From assembly GCA_021199655.1 (NCBI GenBank), contig JAJQHQ010000052.1, positions 58,274 through 122,273 of the forward strand: 64,000 bases of DNA, read 5' to 3'. The notes under the pieces were generated by a model, which was not told the origin of the DNA, did not search any database, and worked only from the letters and a program-made list of their open reading frames with translations. Source of the DNA: Lachnospiraceae bacterium. Lineage in GTDB: Bacteria > Bacillota > Clostridia > Lachnospirales > Lachnospiraceae. The position numbers and the translations under genes are program-made. Positions 8,001 to 18,400 of this stretch are shown here, piece by piece (position 1 is the stretch's first letter; each line of letters starts with the position of its first letter).

Positions 8001-8879
8001 TTATTCTATGTTTTGTACCTGTTCTCTTACCTTCTCAATATCTGTCTTCAGGTCGATCGCGATATTCGATGTCTCCAGATCGTTCGCCTTGGAGAGGATC
8101 GTATTTGCCTCGCGGTTCATCTCCTGTGCAATAAAGTCCAGCTTACGGCCGATTGCTCCGCCGTCAATCAGCGCCTGACGCATCGTCTGAATATGGCTGC
8201 GCAGACGGACCGTCTCCTCGTCTGTGCAAATCTTATCCGCGAACAGTACAACCTCGGAAGCTATCCGCTGCTCCTCAATCTGTGTGTCCGCCAGAAGCTC
8301 TTTCACCTTGTCCTCCAGCTTTGCGCGGTATTCCGCGACAATCTGCGGATAACGCTGCTCCACGAGACTTACATTTTCATCCATAACGGCCAATTTGTCA
8401 AGAATATCTGTCTTTAAAGCTTCGCCTTCTTTTTCGCGCGCCTTAGACAGCTGCTCACAGGCTCCGCGTACCGCTTCGCGCAGCATGGATTCCATCTCTT
8501 CCTCATCAATGTCCGGATCTTCCATTGAAAACACCTCAGGGCAGCGCCCCAGCCGTGATGCGGTCAGGTCATTCGCAATCCCGAACTGCTCCGACATTTT
8601 CCGGAAATAGTCCATGTATTCCGCCGCGAGCGCTTCATTGTATTTCAGCGCAGCCGTTTTCTCCCCATAATCCTCATACGTCACAAACAGATCAATTTTG
8701 CCGCGCTGCAGGAATTCTTTCATCTCCGCGCGGATCTCCGATTCCAGAAAGCCGAACTTCTTCGGCATCTTGATATTGACGTCAAAATAGCGGTGGTTCA
8801 CCGCCCGTACCTCTACCGTAAATTTCTTACTGCCCCGGAGATATTCATATCTGCCGAAACCTGTCATGCTCTTAACCAT
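8001..8879 (-). CDS. yicC: YicC/YloC family endoribonuclease
   Basis: It belongs to the family characterised in Escherichia coli as an RNase that destabilises certain small RNAs. The 292-residue protein opens with the diagnostic MVKSMTGFGR, has AVNHRYFDVNIKMP in the N-terminal domain, and ends with the conserved KLDFIAQEMNREANTILSKA block of the DUF1732 C-terminal domain. It is the first gene of the minus-strand housekeeping operon, with its own promoter at 8941-8969. Confidence 0.93.
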   Translation of the reverse strand: MVKSMTGFGRYEYLRGSKKFTVEVRAVNHRYFDVNIKMPKKFGFLESEIRAEMKEFLQRGKIDLFVTYEDYGEKTAALKYNEALAAEYMDYFRKMSEQFGIANDLTASRLGRCPEVFSMEDPDIDEEEMESMLREAVRGACEQLSKAREKEGEALKTDILDKLAVMDENVSLVEQRYPQIVAEYRAKLEDKVKELLADTQIEEQRIASEVVLFADKICTDEETVRLRSHIQTMRQALIDGGAIGRKLDFIAQEMNREANTILSKANDLETSNIAIDLKTDIEKVREQVQNIE

Positions 8880-8940
8880 TGCCGCGCTCCCTTATATTTA
8901 CTGTTTGTTTTCTTCCGATAAACCAGTTCCGATAAGCCAG

Positions 8941-8969
8941 ATTATACCCGATTCGATTTTTCCAGTCAA
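8941..8969 (-). promoter_or_regulatory. Predicted sigma-A promoter of the yicC operon
   Basis: On the minus strand TTGACT (8964-8969) and TATAAT (8941-8946) are 17 bp apart, a near-consensus promoter 62 bp before the yicC start. It probably drives yicC through pgsA. Confidence 0.75.
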
Positions 8970-9226
8970 TGTGTTATTCCCATAATTCCCGACTTCTGTT
9001 ACGCCTTGCTGCAAATCATGCCCTGACTGATCTTACCGCCGGTTCTGCGCCGCGACGTTCCACCACGGGGCGAAGCAGAACATCAGGCTCCGGTGCGAAG
9101 CTGACAGTTCCCTGCCGTTTTTTATCAGATCGAGCTGTTTCAACTGCTCAAAAGTATATCGTTTTTTCATGCAAATCTCAATAGCTTCCGTGCGGATCAT
9201 TGTTTTTTTTCAAAGGATTTGATATG

Positions 9227-9293
9227 ATTGTAACGATTCACGGCAGTACTTCGCATTCGCTGCGAGGTACTTATAAAACGTAAATGTTACAAT
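9227..9293. repeat. Nested palindromic element upstream of rqcH
   Basis: An outer 8-bp inverted repeat (ATTGTAAC 9227-9234 with GTTACAAT 9286-9293) encloses an inner hairpin (9245-9255 with 9261-9271, 10 of 11 paired). The arm ends resemble the GTAAC/GTTAC palindromes elsewhere in the window. In the rest of the 435-base yicC-rqcH gap (8880-9314) I see only the yicC promoter and a short minus-strand open stretch (about 9170-9030) without family resemblance. Confidence 0.55.
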
Positions 9294-9314
9294 GAACATA
9301 AGGAGGTCTTACCC

Positions 9315-11099
9315 ATGGCCCTTGACGGCATTGTCATTGCAAATATCGCAGCAGAGCTTTCCGACAAACTGACCGGCGCGCGCATCAGCAAGATCGCGCA
9401 GCCGGAAGCGGACGAGCTGCTGCTCACCATAAAAGCACAGACCGGGCAGTACCGGCTGCTGCTCTCTGCGGGCGCGAGCCTGCCGCTGATCTATCTTACC
9501 AACACCAACAAACCATCCCCCATGGTTGCGCCGAATTTCTGCATGCTGCTTCGCAAGCATATCGCGAACGGCAAAATCCTGCGCATCTGGCAGCCGGGAC
9601 TGGAACGCATCCTTCATTTTGAAATCGAGCACTACAACGAGATGGGCGACCTCTGCCGCAAGGATCTGATCCTGGAGCTGATGGGCAAGCACAGCAACCT
9701 GATCTTCTGCGATGAGACCGGCATGATCATCGACAGCATCAAGCACGTCGGCGCGATGACCAGCTCGATCCGTGAGGTATTGCCCGGACGGCAGTATTTT
9801 ATCGCCGTGACGCAGGAAAAATGCGACCCGCTCGCCACCTCGGAGGAAGAATTTCGCACTTCTGTGTTTGCAAAACCGATGCCGCTCGCAAAAGCCATCT
9901 ATACGTCCTACACCGGCATCAGCCCGCTGATCGCGGAAGAGCTTTGCTTCCGCGCCGGTCTGGAATCCGCACAGAGCGCCAACTCCTTCGACGAACTCTC
10001 GCAGCTTCATCTTTATCGTACATTTGAGCTGCTGATGGAGGATGTGAAGGAAAAGCGGTTTTCGCCCGCGATCATTTATGAAAGTATTGGGGACAGCACG
10101 GAAACAATCCCAGTGGAATTCGCCTCCCTGCCCCTCACCATGTACGTAGACAGTTCCGGGACACCGACTTCTCCCCGCTACAGCATCCGCCGCTTCGATT
10201 CTCCCTCTGAGATGCTTGAGCAGTATTACGCGATGAAGAACACGGTGACCCGCATCCGGCAGAAATCTTCCGATCTGCGGCGCATCACCACCACTGCGCT
10301 GGATCGCTGCCGCAAAAAATACGCCCTGCAGGTAAAACAGCTCGCGGACACTGACAAACGCGACAAATACCGCATCTACGGTGAGCTGATCCACGCCTAC
10401 GGCTACGGTGTGGAGCCGGGGGCAAAAAGCTTTGAAGCTTTGAATTATTATACAAATGAAATGATGACCGTTCCCCTCGATCCGACTTTGACCGCGCAGG
10501 AGAACGCACAGAAATATTTTGACAAATACAACAAACTGAAGCGCACCTATGAACACTTAAGCGAACTGGTGCAGGAGACAAAAGCGGAGATCGAACATCT
10601 GGAATCCATCTGCGCTTTCATGGATATGGCCCTCTCCGAGGAAGACCTGATACAGGTAAAAGAAGAGCTGACCGACGCGGGCTACATCCGGCGGCGCTAT
10701 ACCGGCAAAAAGGTGAAGATCACCTCGCGGCCCTACCACTACGTCTCGGCGGACGGCTACGATATATATGTCGGCAAAAACAATTATCAGAACGATGAGC
10801 TGACCTTCCGCTTTGCCTCCGGCGGTGACTGGTGGTTTCACGCCAAGGGCGCGCCCGGCTCCCACGTCATCGTCAAAGCAGGCGGCACCATGCCGCCGGA
10901 TTCGACGTTCGAGGACGCTGCCCGGCTCGCAGCCTTTTATTCCCGAAACCGCGAAGCCGGAAAGGTCGAGATCGACTATGTGGAAAAAAAGCAGGTCAAA
11001 AAGCCCAACGGCGCGAAGCCGGGATTTGTCGTCTACTACACGAACTATTCGATGACGATCGATACGGACATCTCGCGGATCCGGCTGGTGTCGGACTAA
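9315..11099 (+). CDS. rqcH: Ribosome quality control factor RqcH (NFACT family)
   Basis: RqcH binds stalled 50S subunits carrying peptidyl-tRNA and recruits tRNA-Ala, adding C-terminal alanine tails that mark the nascent chain for degradation. The 594-residue protein has the NFACT-N domain (MALDGIVIANIAAELSDKL), a coiled-coil region at about residues 380-440, and an NFACT-R domain with DGYDIYVGKNNYQND and GGDWWFHAKGAPGSHV. The residue pair important in Bacillus subtilis RqcH (D97-R98) is E97-R98 here, a conservative change. Older annotation calls this family fibronectin-binding protein. The start has AAGGAGG ten bases upstream. Confidence 0.93.
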   Translation: MALDGIVIANIAAELSDKLTGARISKIAQPEADELLLTIKAQTGQYRLLLSAGASLPLIYLTNTNKPSPMVAPNFCMLLRKHIANGKILRIWQPGLERILHFEIEHYNEMGDLCRKDLILELMGKHSNLIFCDETGMIIDSIKHVGAMTSSIREVLPGRQYFIAVTQEKCDPLATSEEEFRTSVFAKPMPLAKAIYTSYTGISPLIAEELCFRAGLESAQSANSFDELSQLHLYRTFELLMEDVKEKRFSPAIIYESIGDSTETIPVEFASLPLTMYVDSSGTPTSPRYSIRRFDSPSEMLEQYYAMKNTVTRIRQKSSDLRRITTTALDRCRKKYALQVKQLADTDKRDKYRIYGELIHAYGYGVEPGAKSFEALNYYTNEMMTVPLDPTLTAQENAQKYFDKYNKLKRTYEHLSELVQETKAEIEHLESICAFMDMALSEEDLIQVKEELTDAGYIRRRYTGKKVKITSRPYHYVSADGYDIYVGKNNYQNDELTFRFASGGDWWFHAKGAPGSHVIVKAGGTMPPDSTFEDAARLAAFYSRNREAGKVEIDYVEKKQVKKPNGAKPGFVVYYTNYSMTIDTDISRIRLVSD

Positions 11100-11216
11100 G
11101 CATCAACCTGCATTAACATCTCAGCATCCGCCCGCAGACACGTTGATTTTTGCACCTGCTGTGAATGCCGGGACCAGACGTCTGGTGCCTGGACAGCATG
11201 AATTCCGCCGGCTGCT

Positions 11217-13604
11217 TCACCCCATCCCGAGCAGCAGCCCGATCACCCGCACAAGTCCGGCGACCAGCCAGGCGATAACGCACTGCCCGAGGACGACATA
11301 GACCGCCCATTTGCCGCCCATCTCACGCTTTACGGAAGCGATCGCGGCCACGCATGGCGTATAGAGCAGACTGAAGACCAGCATTGTCGCCGCGGTCAGA
11401 GGCGTTAGCAGCGTGGTGACCTGTCCCGCAAACAGAAGCTCCATCGTGGAGACCACACTCTCCTTCGCCATAAAGCCGCTGATCAGAGAGGTACAGATCC
11501 TCCAGTCTCCCATGCCAAGCGGCGCAAACAGCGGCGCGATCAGACCGGCCACGGCGGCAAGGATGCTGTCCTGTGAATCTGTGACGACGTTCAGCCGCAG
11601 ATCGAAGGTCTGTAAAAACCAGATTACGATCGTAGCCAGCAGGATGATGGTAAACGCGCGGTGCAGGAAATCCTTCGCCTTCTCCCAGAGCAGCTGCAGC
11701 ACATTTTTCGGCGAAGGCAGCCGGTAATTCGGCAGTTCCAGCACAAACGGTACCGCCTCCCCGCGGAACATCGTCTTCTTAAAAATGAAGGACACGAGGA
11801 TCCCCACCACGATTCCCAGAAGATACAGGCAGGTCACGATCAGGCCGCTGTATTTCGGGAAAAAGGTATTCACAAAAAACATATAGATCGGCAGCTTTGC
11901 CGTGCAGCTCATGAACGGCGTCAGCAGGATCGTCATCCGGCGGTCGCGCTCACTCGGCAGCGTCCGCGTCGCCATTACCGCAGGCACCGTACAGCCAAAC
12001 CCGATCAGCATCGGGACAATGCTCCGCCCGGAAAGGCCGATCTTCCGCAGCAGGCTGTCCATGAAAAATGCCACGCGGGCGATGTAGCCGCTGTCCTCCA
12101 GCAATGACAGGAAGAAAAACAGACAGACAATGATCGGCAGGAAGCTCAAAACGCTGCCGACGCCCGCGAAAATACCGTCGCTGATCAATGCCCGCAGGAT
12201 CGGATGGACATCACCGGCGACCAGAGCCGTGTCCACCACCCCCGCCAGGGCGTCAATTCCCATTTCCATCAAATTCTGGAAAAATGCGCCGATCACGTTG
12301 AAGGTCAGGAAAAACACCATCAGCATAATACCGATGAAACAGGGAATCGCTGTATATTTCCCGGTCAGCACCCGGTCGATTTTTTCACTGCGCAGCCGTT
12401 CTTTGCTCTCCTTCGGCTTCTGCACGGTCTGCGCGCACAGCTTCTGAATAAAGGAAAACCGCATATCCGCGATCGCCGCTGTCCGATCCAGCCCGCGTTC
12501 TTCTTCCATCTGGATGAGGATATGTTCCACCATCTCTCTTTCATTTTCGGTCAGCGCAAGCTGTTCCAGGATCAGCTGGTCTCCCTCTGCCACCTTCGTC
12601 GCCGCAAAACGGAGCGGGATCCCCGCCTTCTGCGCGTGGTCCTCGATCAGATGCATAATGCCGTGCAGCGCCCGGTGCACCGCCCCGCCGTGATCGTTCT
12701 TATCACAGAAATCCTGCCGTTTCGGGCGTTCCTGATATTTCGCAACATGAAGCAGATGCGAGATCAGTTCGTCAATTCCTTCGTTTTTCGCCGCCGAGAT
12801 TGGCACCACCGGAATCCCCAGAATTTCCTCCATCTCATTGATGCGGATGCTGCCGCCGTTGTCGCGCACCTCGTCCATCATGTTCAGCGCCAGCACCATC
12901 GGCGTGTCCAGCTCCATCAGCTGCATCGTCAGGTAAAGATTCCGCTCAATATTCGTGGCGTCCACGATATTGATGATCCCATGCGGATGCTCGTTCATCA
13001 CAAAATTCCGCGTCACCAGTTCCTCACTCGAATAAGGCGACATTGAATAAATACCCGGAAGGTCTGTCACCAGCGTATCCGCATGTCCGCGGATCGCGCC
13101 GTCCTTCCGGTCCACCGTAACGCCGGGGAAGTTCCCGACATGCTGGTTTGAGCCGGTCAGCTGATTGAACAGCGTCGTCTTTCCGCAGTTCTGGTTGCCC
13201 GCCAGGGCAAAGGTCAGCACCGTTCCGTCCGGCAGCGGATGCTCATCCGCTCTGTTGTGGTACTTACCGCCTTCGCCGAGACCCGGATGCACATGTTCAC
13301 TTTTCCAGTCAAGCCGGCCATTCTCCAGGATCGTCGATTCGCCTGTCCGTTTCATGTATCCCGTTTTTTCCGGCGCCGTCCCCGTTTCAACTATCTCAAT
13401 CTTCTCCGCGTCAGCCAGCCGGAGCGTCAGCTCGTAGCTCGACACCCGCAGTTCCATCGGATCGCCCATCGGCGCAAGCTTGATCATCGTCACTTCCGCA
13501 CCCGGGATCAGTCCCATGTCAAGGATATGCTGCCTGAGTGCTCCTTCACCGCCGACACTCTGGATGACGGCGCTTTTTCCGATCTCCAGTTCTTTCAGAT
13601 TCAT
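11217..13604 (-). CDS. feoB: Ferrous iron transporter with fused FeoA and FeoB
   Basis: This is the main ferrous-iron importer of anaerobes. Residues 1-75 are a complete FeoA domain of SH3 type (MNLKELEIGKSAVIQSVGGE). A linker of about 55 residues leads to the FeoB G domain with P-loop GNQNCGKTT (136-144), the G2 region VGNFPGVTVDRKDG and G3 DLPGIYSM. The membrane part carries the two Gate motifs, including GCTVPAVMATRTLPSERDRR. It has 795 residues. FeoA and FeoB are normally separate genes; the fusion fixes their stoichiometry. It converges on rqcH, with 117 bases between containing only a 14-base palindrome. Confidence 0.95.
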   Translation of the reverse strand: MNLKELEIGKSAVIQSVGGEGALRQHILDMGLIPGAEVTMIKLAPMGDPMELRVSSYELTLRLADAEKIEIVETGTAPEKTGYMKRTGESTILENGRLDWKSEHVHPGLGEGGKYHNRADEHPLPDGTVLTFALAGNQNCGKTTLFNQLTGSNQHVGNFPGVTVDRKDGAIRGHADTLVTDLPGIYSMSPYSSEELVTRNFVMNEHPHGIINIVDATNIERNLYLTMQLMELDTPMVLALNMMDEVRDNGGSIRINEMEEILGIPVVPISAAKNEGIDELISHLLHVAKYQERPKRQDFCDKNDHGGAVHRALHGIMHLIEDHAQKAGIPLRFAATKVAEGDQLILEQLALTENEREMVEHILIQMEEERGLDRTAAIADMRFSFIQKLCAQTVQKPKESKERLRSEKIDRVLTGKYTAIPCFIGIMLMVFFLTFNVIGAFFQNLMEMGIDALAGVVDTALVAGDVHPILRALISDGIFAGVGSVLSFLPIIVCLFFFLSLLEDSGYIARVAFFMDSLLRKIGLSGRSIVPMLIGFGCTVPAVMATRTLPSERDRRMTILLTPFMSCTAKLPIYMFFVNTFFPKYSGLIVTCLYLLGIVVGILVSFIFKKTMFRGEAVPFVLELPNYRLPSPKNVLQLLWEKAKDFLHRAFTIILLATIVIWFLQTFDLRLNVVTDSQDSILAAVAGLIAPLFAPLGMGDWRICTSLISGFMAKESVVSTMELLFAGQVTTLLTPLTAATMLVFSLLYTPCVAAIASVKREMGGKWAVYVVLGQCVIAWLVAGLVRVIGLLLGMG

Positions 13605-13661
13605 AGTATCATCCCCATCTTAAACCTGATTTCTTTCAGGCTGTTTCTTTAAACGGAGCCA

Positions 13662-13689
13662 TTATAGCACAGCCGTTTTTTTGAGTAAA
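13662..13689 (-). promoter_or_regulatory. Predicted promoter of the feoA-feoB fusion gene
   Basis: On the minus strand TTTACT (13684-13689) and a perfect TATAAT (13662-13667) are 16 bp apart, 58 bp before the start codon. I do not see a convincing Fur palindrome. Confidence 0.6.
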
Positions 13690-13790
13690 CATCCACTTTT
13701 TCTATAGAAATAATTGCAGATGATTCTTTCTTTTCCTATTGCCATAACCGGCTTCTTCATGGTACATTGTAAAATGAAAGTAAAAATCGC

Positions 13791-13817
13791 GTAACTGTGA
13801 AGATACTGCACAGTCAC
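13791..13817. repeat. Short dispersed palindrome, copy B
   Basis: A 27-base imperfect palindrome with arms GTAACTGTGA and GCACAGTCAC, same size and arm sequence as copy A at 3294-3320. It lies in the 319-base divergent gap between feoB and the purF-like gene, otherwise holding the feoB promoter and an AAGGAGG ribosome site for the next gene. Confidence 0.6.
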
Positions 13818-13923
13818 AAAAATGCGGCAGTGGCAGATCGCGGGTTTTCCGCAATCATTCGATCTGTCGGAAAACTGCAGACGGTTATACAAATAATACT
13901 GGACAAACATAAGGAGGCTGAAC

Positions 13924-15342
13924 ATGGGTGGTATTTTTGGAGTAGCAGCCAGGAGAAGCTGCACGATGGAGCTTTTTTACGGAGTAGACTATCATTCTCA
14001 TCTGGGAACGCGCCGCGGCGGCATGGCCGTATATGGTGAGCAGGGTTTCCAGCGTGCGATCCACAATATTGAAAATTCTCCGTTCCGAACCAAATTTGAG
14101 CAGGACGCGGACGAAATGGAAGGACATCTGGGGATCGGATGCATCTCGGATTACGAGCCGCAGCCGCTGCTTGTGCAGTCGCATCTGGGCAGCTTTGCGA
14201 TCACTACAGTCGGAAAGATCAACAACATGGACGAGCTTCTGCAGTCCGTCTATGCCAACGGAAATACACATTTTCAGGAAATGAGCAGCGGCCAGATCAA
14301 CGCGACCGAGCTGGTGGCGGCGCTCATCTGTAAAAAAGAAACGATCGTCGAAGGCATCCGCTACGTACAGCAGATCATCGATGGCTCCATGACATTGCTT
14401 CTGATGACAAAGGACGGCATCTACGCCGCGCGCGACCGTCTTGGCAGAACACCTCTGGTCGTCGGCAAAAAAGAGGACGCATACTGTGTCTCCTTTGAGA
14501 GCTTTGCCTATCTGAATCTGGGATACAGCGATTACCGGGAGCTTGGTCCGGCGGAGATCGATTTTATCACGCCGGATGAGGTAAAGATGGTAGGCGAGCC
14601 TGGAGATCAGATGCGCATCTGCTCCTTCCTGTGGGTATATTACGGCTACCCGACCTCCTCCTACGAGGGCGTAAATGTTGAAGAAATGCGCTACCGCTGC
14701 GGCGGAATGCTGGCAAAACGTGACCGCGAGGCGGCGAATATTTCGCCGGACATCGTAGCCGGAGTGCCGGATTCCGGCACCGCGCACGCTATTGGCTACG
14801 CGAATGAGTCCGGAATCCCGTTTGCCCGCCCGTTCATCAAATACACACCGACCTGGCCGCGCTCTTTCATGCCGACAAAGCAGGCGCAGAGGAATCTCAT
14901 CGCCCGCATGAAGCTGATCCCAGTCAAAGCGCTGATCAAAGAGAAAAAGCTGTTGCTCATCGACGACTCCATTGTGCGCGGCACCCAGCTTCGTGAAACC
15001 ACCGAATTCCTGTACCAGAGCGGTGCAAAAGAAGTACATGTGCGTCCGGCCTGTCCGCCGCTGCTCTTCGGCTGCAAATACCTGAATTTCTCCCGTTCCA
15101 AATCCGATATGGATCTGATCGCCCGCCGTATCGTTCGCGAGCGCGAGGGGGACGATGTGTCCAAAGAGGTGCTTTCTGATTACGCGGATCCGTGCAGTAA
15201 AAACTACGCAGAAATGCTCGAAGCGATCCGCAAACAGCAGAACTTTACCTCCCTTCGCTACCATCGTCTGGACGACATGGAGGAATCCATCGGCATCGAG
15301 CCGTGCAAGCTGTGTACGTACTGCTTCAGCGGGAGAGAATAA
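13924..15342 (+). CDS. PurF-like amidophosphoribosyltransferase homolog lacking the catalytic Cys
   Basis: PurF transfers ammonia from glutamine to phosphoribosyl pyrophosphate, the first step of purine synthesis. This 472-residue protein keeps the two-domain layout: an N-terminal Ntn-hydrolase glutaminase fold (HSHLGTRRGGMAVYG, GHLGIGCISDY) and a C-terminal type I phosphoribosyltransferase with the PRPP loop LLIDDSIVRGTQLRET. However, it starts MGGIFGVAARR where active PurF has Cys at residue 1 after processing (MCGIFG). The glutaminase nucleophile is therefore Gly, and no propeptide precedes it. It may use free ammonia or be a regulatory paralog. The start has AAGGAGG six bases upstream. 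No other purine genes adjoin it. Confidence 0.85.
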   Translation: MGGIFGVAARRSCTMELFYGVDYHSHLGTRRGGMAVYGEQGFQRAIHNIENSPFRTKFEQDADEMEGHLGIGCISDYEPQPLLVQSHLGSFAITTVGKINNMDELLQSVYANGNTHFQEMSSGQINATELVAALICKKETIVEGIRYVQQIIDGSMTLLLMTKDGIYAARDRLGRTPLVVGKKEDAYCVSFESFAYLNLGYSDYRELGPAEIDFITPDEVKMVGEPGDQMRICSFLWVYYGYPTSSYEGVNVEEMRYRCGGMLAKRDREAANISPDIVAGVPDSGTAHAIGYANESGIPFARPFIKYTPTWPRSFMPTKQAQRNLIARMKLIPVKALIKEKKLLLIDDSIVRGTQLRETTEFLYQSGAKEVHVRPACPPLLFGCKYLNFSRSKSDMDLIARRIVREREGDDVSKEVLSDYADPCSKNYAEMLEAIRKQQNFTSLRYHRLDDMEESIGIEPCKLCTYCFSGRE

Positions 15343-15347
15343 ATCGA

Positions 15348-15389
15348 GCAGGAGGTATCTGTCCTGTATTTTCTGCAGATACCTCCTGC
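15348..15389 (+). terminator. Intrinsic terminator of the purF-like gene
   Basis: A perfect 14-bp stem (15348-15361 with 15376-15389) begins six bases after the stop codon, followed by an A-rich then T-rich stretch. Confidence 0.75.
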
Positions 15390-15492
15390 AAAACGGTTTC
15401 TTCGGTTTTATGTGATTTTTATATGGTTATTATGCGGCTTTCATGCATACCTCGCAGCAAGTGCGGGGTACTGTTCTGAAAAAATACTCTTT

Positions 15493-18400
15493 TTACTCTG
15501 CCCTTCTCCTGCGGCGCCTCATCAACAGCAGGCTTCCGCCCATTCCAAGAAGGCCGGTCCATGCAATCCCCATCCAGAAAAGCAGCGGACTGTTATCACC
15601 GGTCTGCGGCGTGTCGGTGCTGCCGGAAGTCCCCGCAGGTGTTTCACTCTCCGTTTCGGTTTCAGTCTCTGTTTCAGTTTCTGCCTCTGTTTCGCTTTCC
15701 GATTCTGTTTCCGGAATATGAGTGTTCGTCAGGATAAACGCATACGGGTCTTCGCCTGTCAATACAACGGATTCGTAGCCGTCCACTGCTGTTTCCTGCA
15801 GTGAATATGCAATCGTGTCCCCACAGTTCCAGTATACCGGAAGATTTTCGAAAGTATAACTCCAGCCACTTTCTTCCGTAAGCACGGCACTGTATCGGCT
15901 TCCATCGGAGCCAGTCAGAATGACTTCCACTTCATCCGGACGTACACCATCCTGGTCTTCCGCATCATCCCACGTCTTTGTGACTGTGACATTCGTCTTA
16001 GCGGTTTCATGTGTATTGGTGAACGTAAACCTGTATCCATCCTCATTGGTTGTCAGTTCCGCGTCATATCCCAAAGTGCTGTCCTCTGCTGCTGTGTACG
16101 TAATCTGTTCACCATGATTGAAATACACAGGCAGATTCGTAAAGACTGCCGCCCATCCGGAATCCTCTGTCAGGTTGGTCTCATAAGTACTGCCATCCGA
16201 ACCGGTCAGGGTGACGTGCAGGAAATCCGCACGGATACCATCCCGGTTCTCGTCATCTTCCCAGATTTTTTTCACATTCACTTCGGTCACGGCCGGCTCA
16301 TGCGTATTGGTAACAGCAAAGCTATAACCATCCTCTCCCCGCACGATCTCGGTCAGATATCCATCCACGGTTGCTTCGGTCAGCGTATATTCCACCGTTT
16401 CACCCTCACTGTAGTAGACGAATACACCCTCAAAAGTATATTTCCAGCCGTTCTCAGATGTCAGCTCTGCCTCATAGGACAGACCATTGCTGCCCGTCAA
16501 CGTAACGGAGACGCTCGCCGGACGGAGTCCATCCTGGTCGTCATTGTCATCCCATGTCTTTATTACCGGAACCGAAATCGTCTCAGGTTCATGCGTATTG
16601 GTGACGGTAAAGATATAGCCGGAATTATCCACCGTGATCTTCGTCTGATATCCATCTACCGCATCCTCAGAAACAGAATACTCGACGATTGTGCCATGAT
16701 CATAATAAACAGGCAGGCCGGAGAACAGATACGAATATCCATTTTCCTTTGTCAGATCAGCTTCATACGTATTCCCGTCCGTTCCGTTCAGCACCACATG
16801 GATGCTCCCCGGACGGATACCGTCCTGGTTATCCGCATCATCCCAATTCTTCACAATGACCAGATCCGTCACAGCAGGGATGTGGTTATTCGTTACAATG
16901 TAACTGCAGCCATCTTCCCCGACCTGCACTTCATCTGAATAGCCGTCGACTGCTTTCTCCTGCAGGGAATAGCTGATCGCCACGCCCTCGCAGAAATATA
17001 CAGGGAGATCATTATAAGTATACTTCCAGTCACTCTCTTCCGTGAGCACTGCCTCCCGGATGGAGCCATCTGACCCGGTCAGGATGACAGTGATGGAATC
17101 CGCACGAACGCCGTCCTGGTCGTCGCTGTCATCCCAGATTTTTTCAACCGGGATATCGACGGTCGCGATCTCATGTGTATTGGTCACGGTGAACTGATTG
17201 CTGCTGTCGGCGTCCGATACTTCGCGCACATAGTCGCTTACCGGGCTTTCTTCCAGAGTATATTTGATCGCCGTTCCTTCTTGCCAGTAAACAGGGAGAT
17301 CAGAAAAAGTATGAGTCCACCCGGCATCCTCCGCAAGCTTAGCCACACGTTCCGAGCCGTCTGATCCGATCAGTTTTACTTCAATCGTCTCCGGACGTAC
17401 ACCATCACGGTTCCCGTCATCGTCCCAGACCTTGACCACCGAATACTCCGTCGTCTCTGTCGTGTGGGTGTTGGTCACCACCATGCTGTAGCCGCTCTCC
17501 CAGTCGCCGTCCAACGCCGAATAGCTTGTCTCATACCCGGCAACTGCTTCCTCTGTTACGGTATAAGTCACTTCCAGACCGGAAGAATAAACCGGGAGCT
17601 TCGTAAACGTATATTCCTGCTTTGAAGCGTTTGCCCGGATCGAGCCTGTCTTTGTTACCACCGTCTCCATCCCGCCGGTATCCGTTGTCACCGTACCAGT
17701 CAGCGTCAGAGTCACATCTGTGCGCAGGCCGTCCTGGTTGCTGTTATCTTTCCATGCCTTGGTCACAGTTACAGTGGTCGTCTCACTCACATCTTCAACG
17801 ACAAGCTCTCCATTCAGGCTATTTCCGTCCAGACTATTCCCGTCCAGAATTTCTCCGTCCACCGTCACATAGCTTTCCCATCCGGATTCTGCCGTCCTGC
17901 CCTGCACTTTGATCTTCCAGGTCTCCTTTGATAACTGGTAGCCATCCGGAGCCTGATACTCCGATAACGTGTAGGTTCCATAAGTCAGGCCGTCTATTGT
18001 TACCGCCCCATCTGTTCCGGTTGTAAGATAACAGTCAGCATTCACTTTCTCCCGTGTCCCGGAATAAGAGCTATCTGCAAATGTCAGATAATTCCCATCC
18101 GGGTTTTTCAGAACAAAGATTGCCCCCACAAGTCCCACAGACGTACCTTCCGCCACTTTCCGGATGGTCAGTCCCGATGTTAAAGAAATGAATCCTGCAT
18201 CGTTGTGGGCACTTTCATAAAGGTAGTTGAACATTTCCTCCAGAACCGGCAGCACCAGATCGCTGATATATGCGTACTCGATTCCGGAACTGTCTGAATT
18301 TACGGAAGCTGTCGCGTCAGAATCCACAGTATCGTCCTCCCCGGCATCCTGCACGGTCAGGCCGTAACCGTCCATCCCGGAAAATACGACATAATACGTC

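Noticed and set aside
8970..9184. Short minus-strand gene before yicC (about 46 codons starting MKKRYTFEQL)
   Set aside because: No good ribosome site and no similarity that I recognise; it is more likely chance or a remnant.
9309..10556. 415-codon open frame antisense to rqcH
   Set aside because: Shadow of rqcH; its composition is rich in His and Arg, as expected for reversed codons.
13885..15264. 459-codon open frame antisense to the purF-like gene
   Set aside because: Same reason: shadow of a well-supported gene, no ribosome site, no recognisable motifs.
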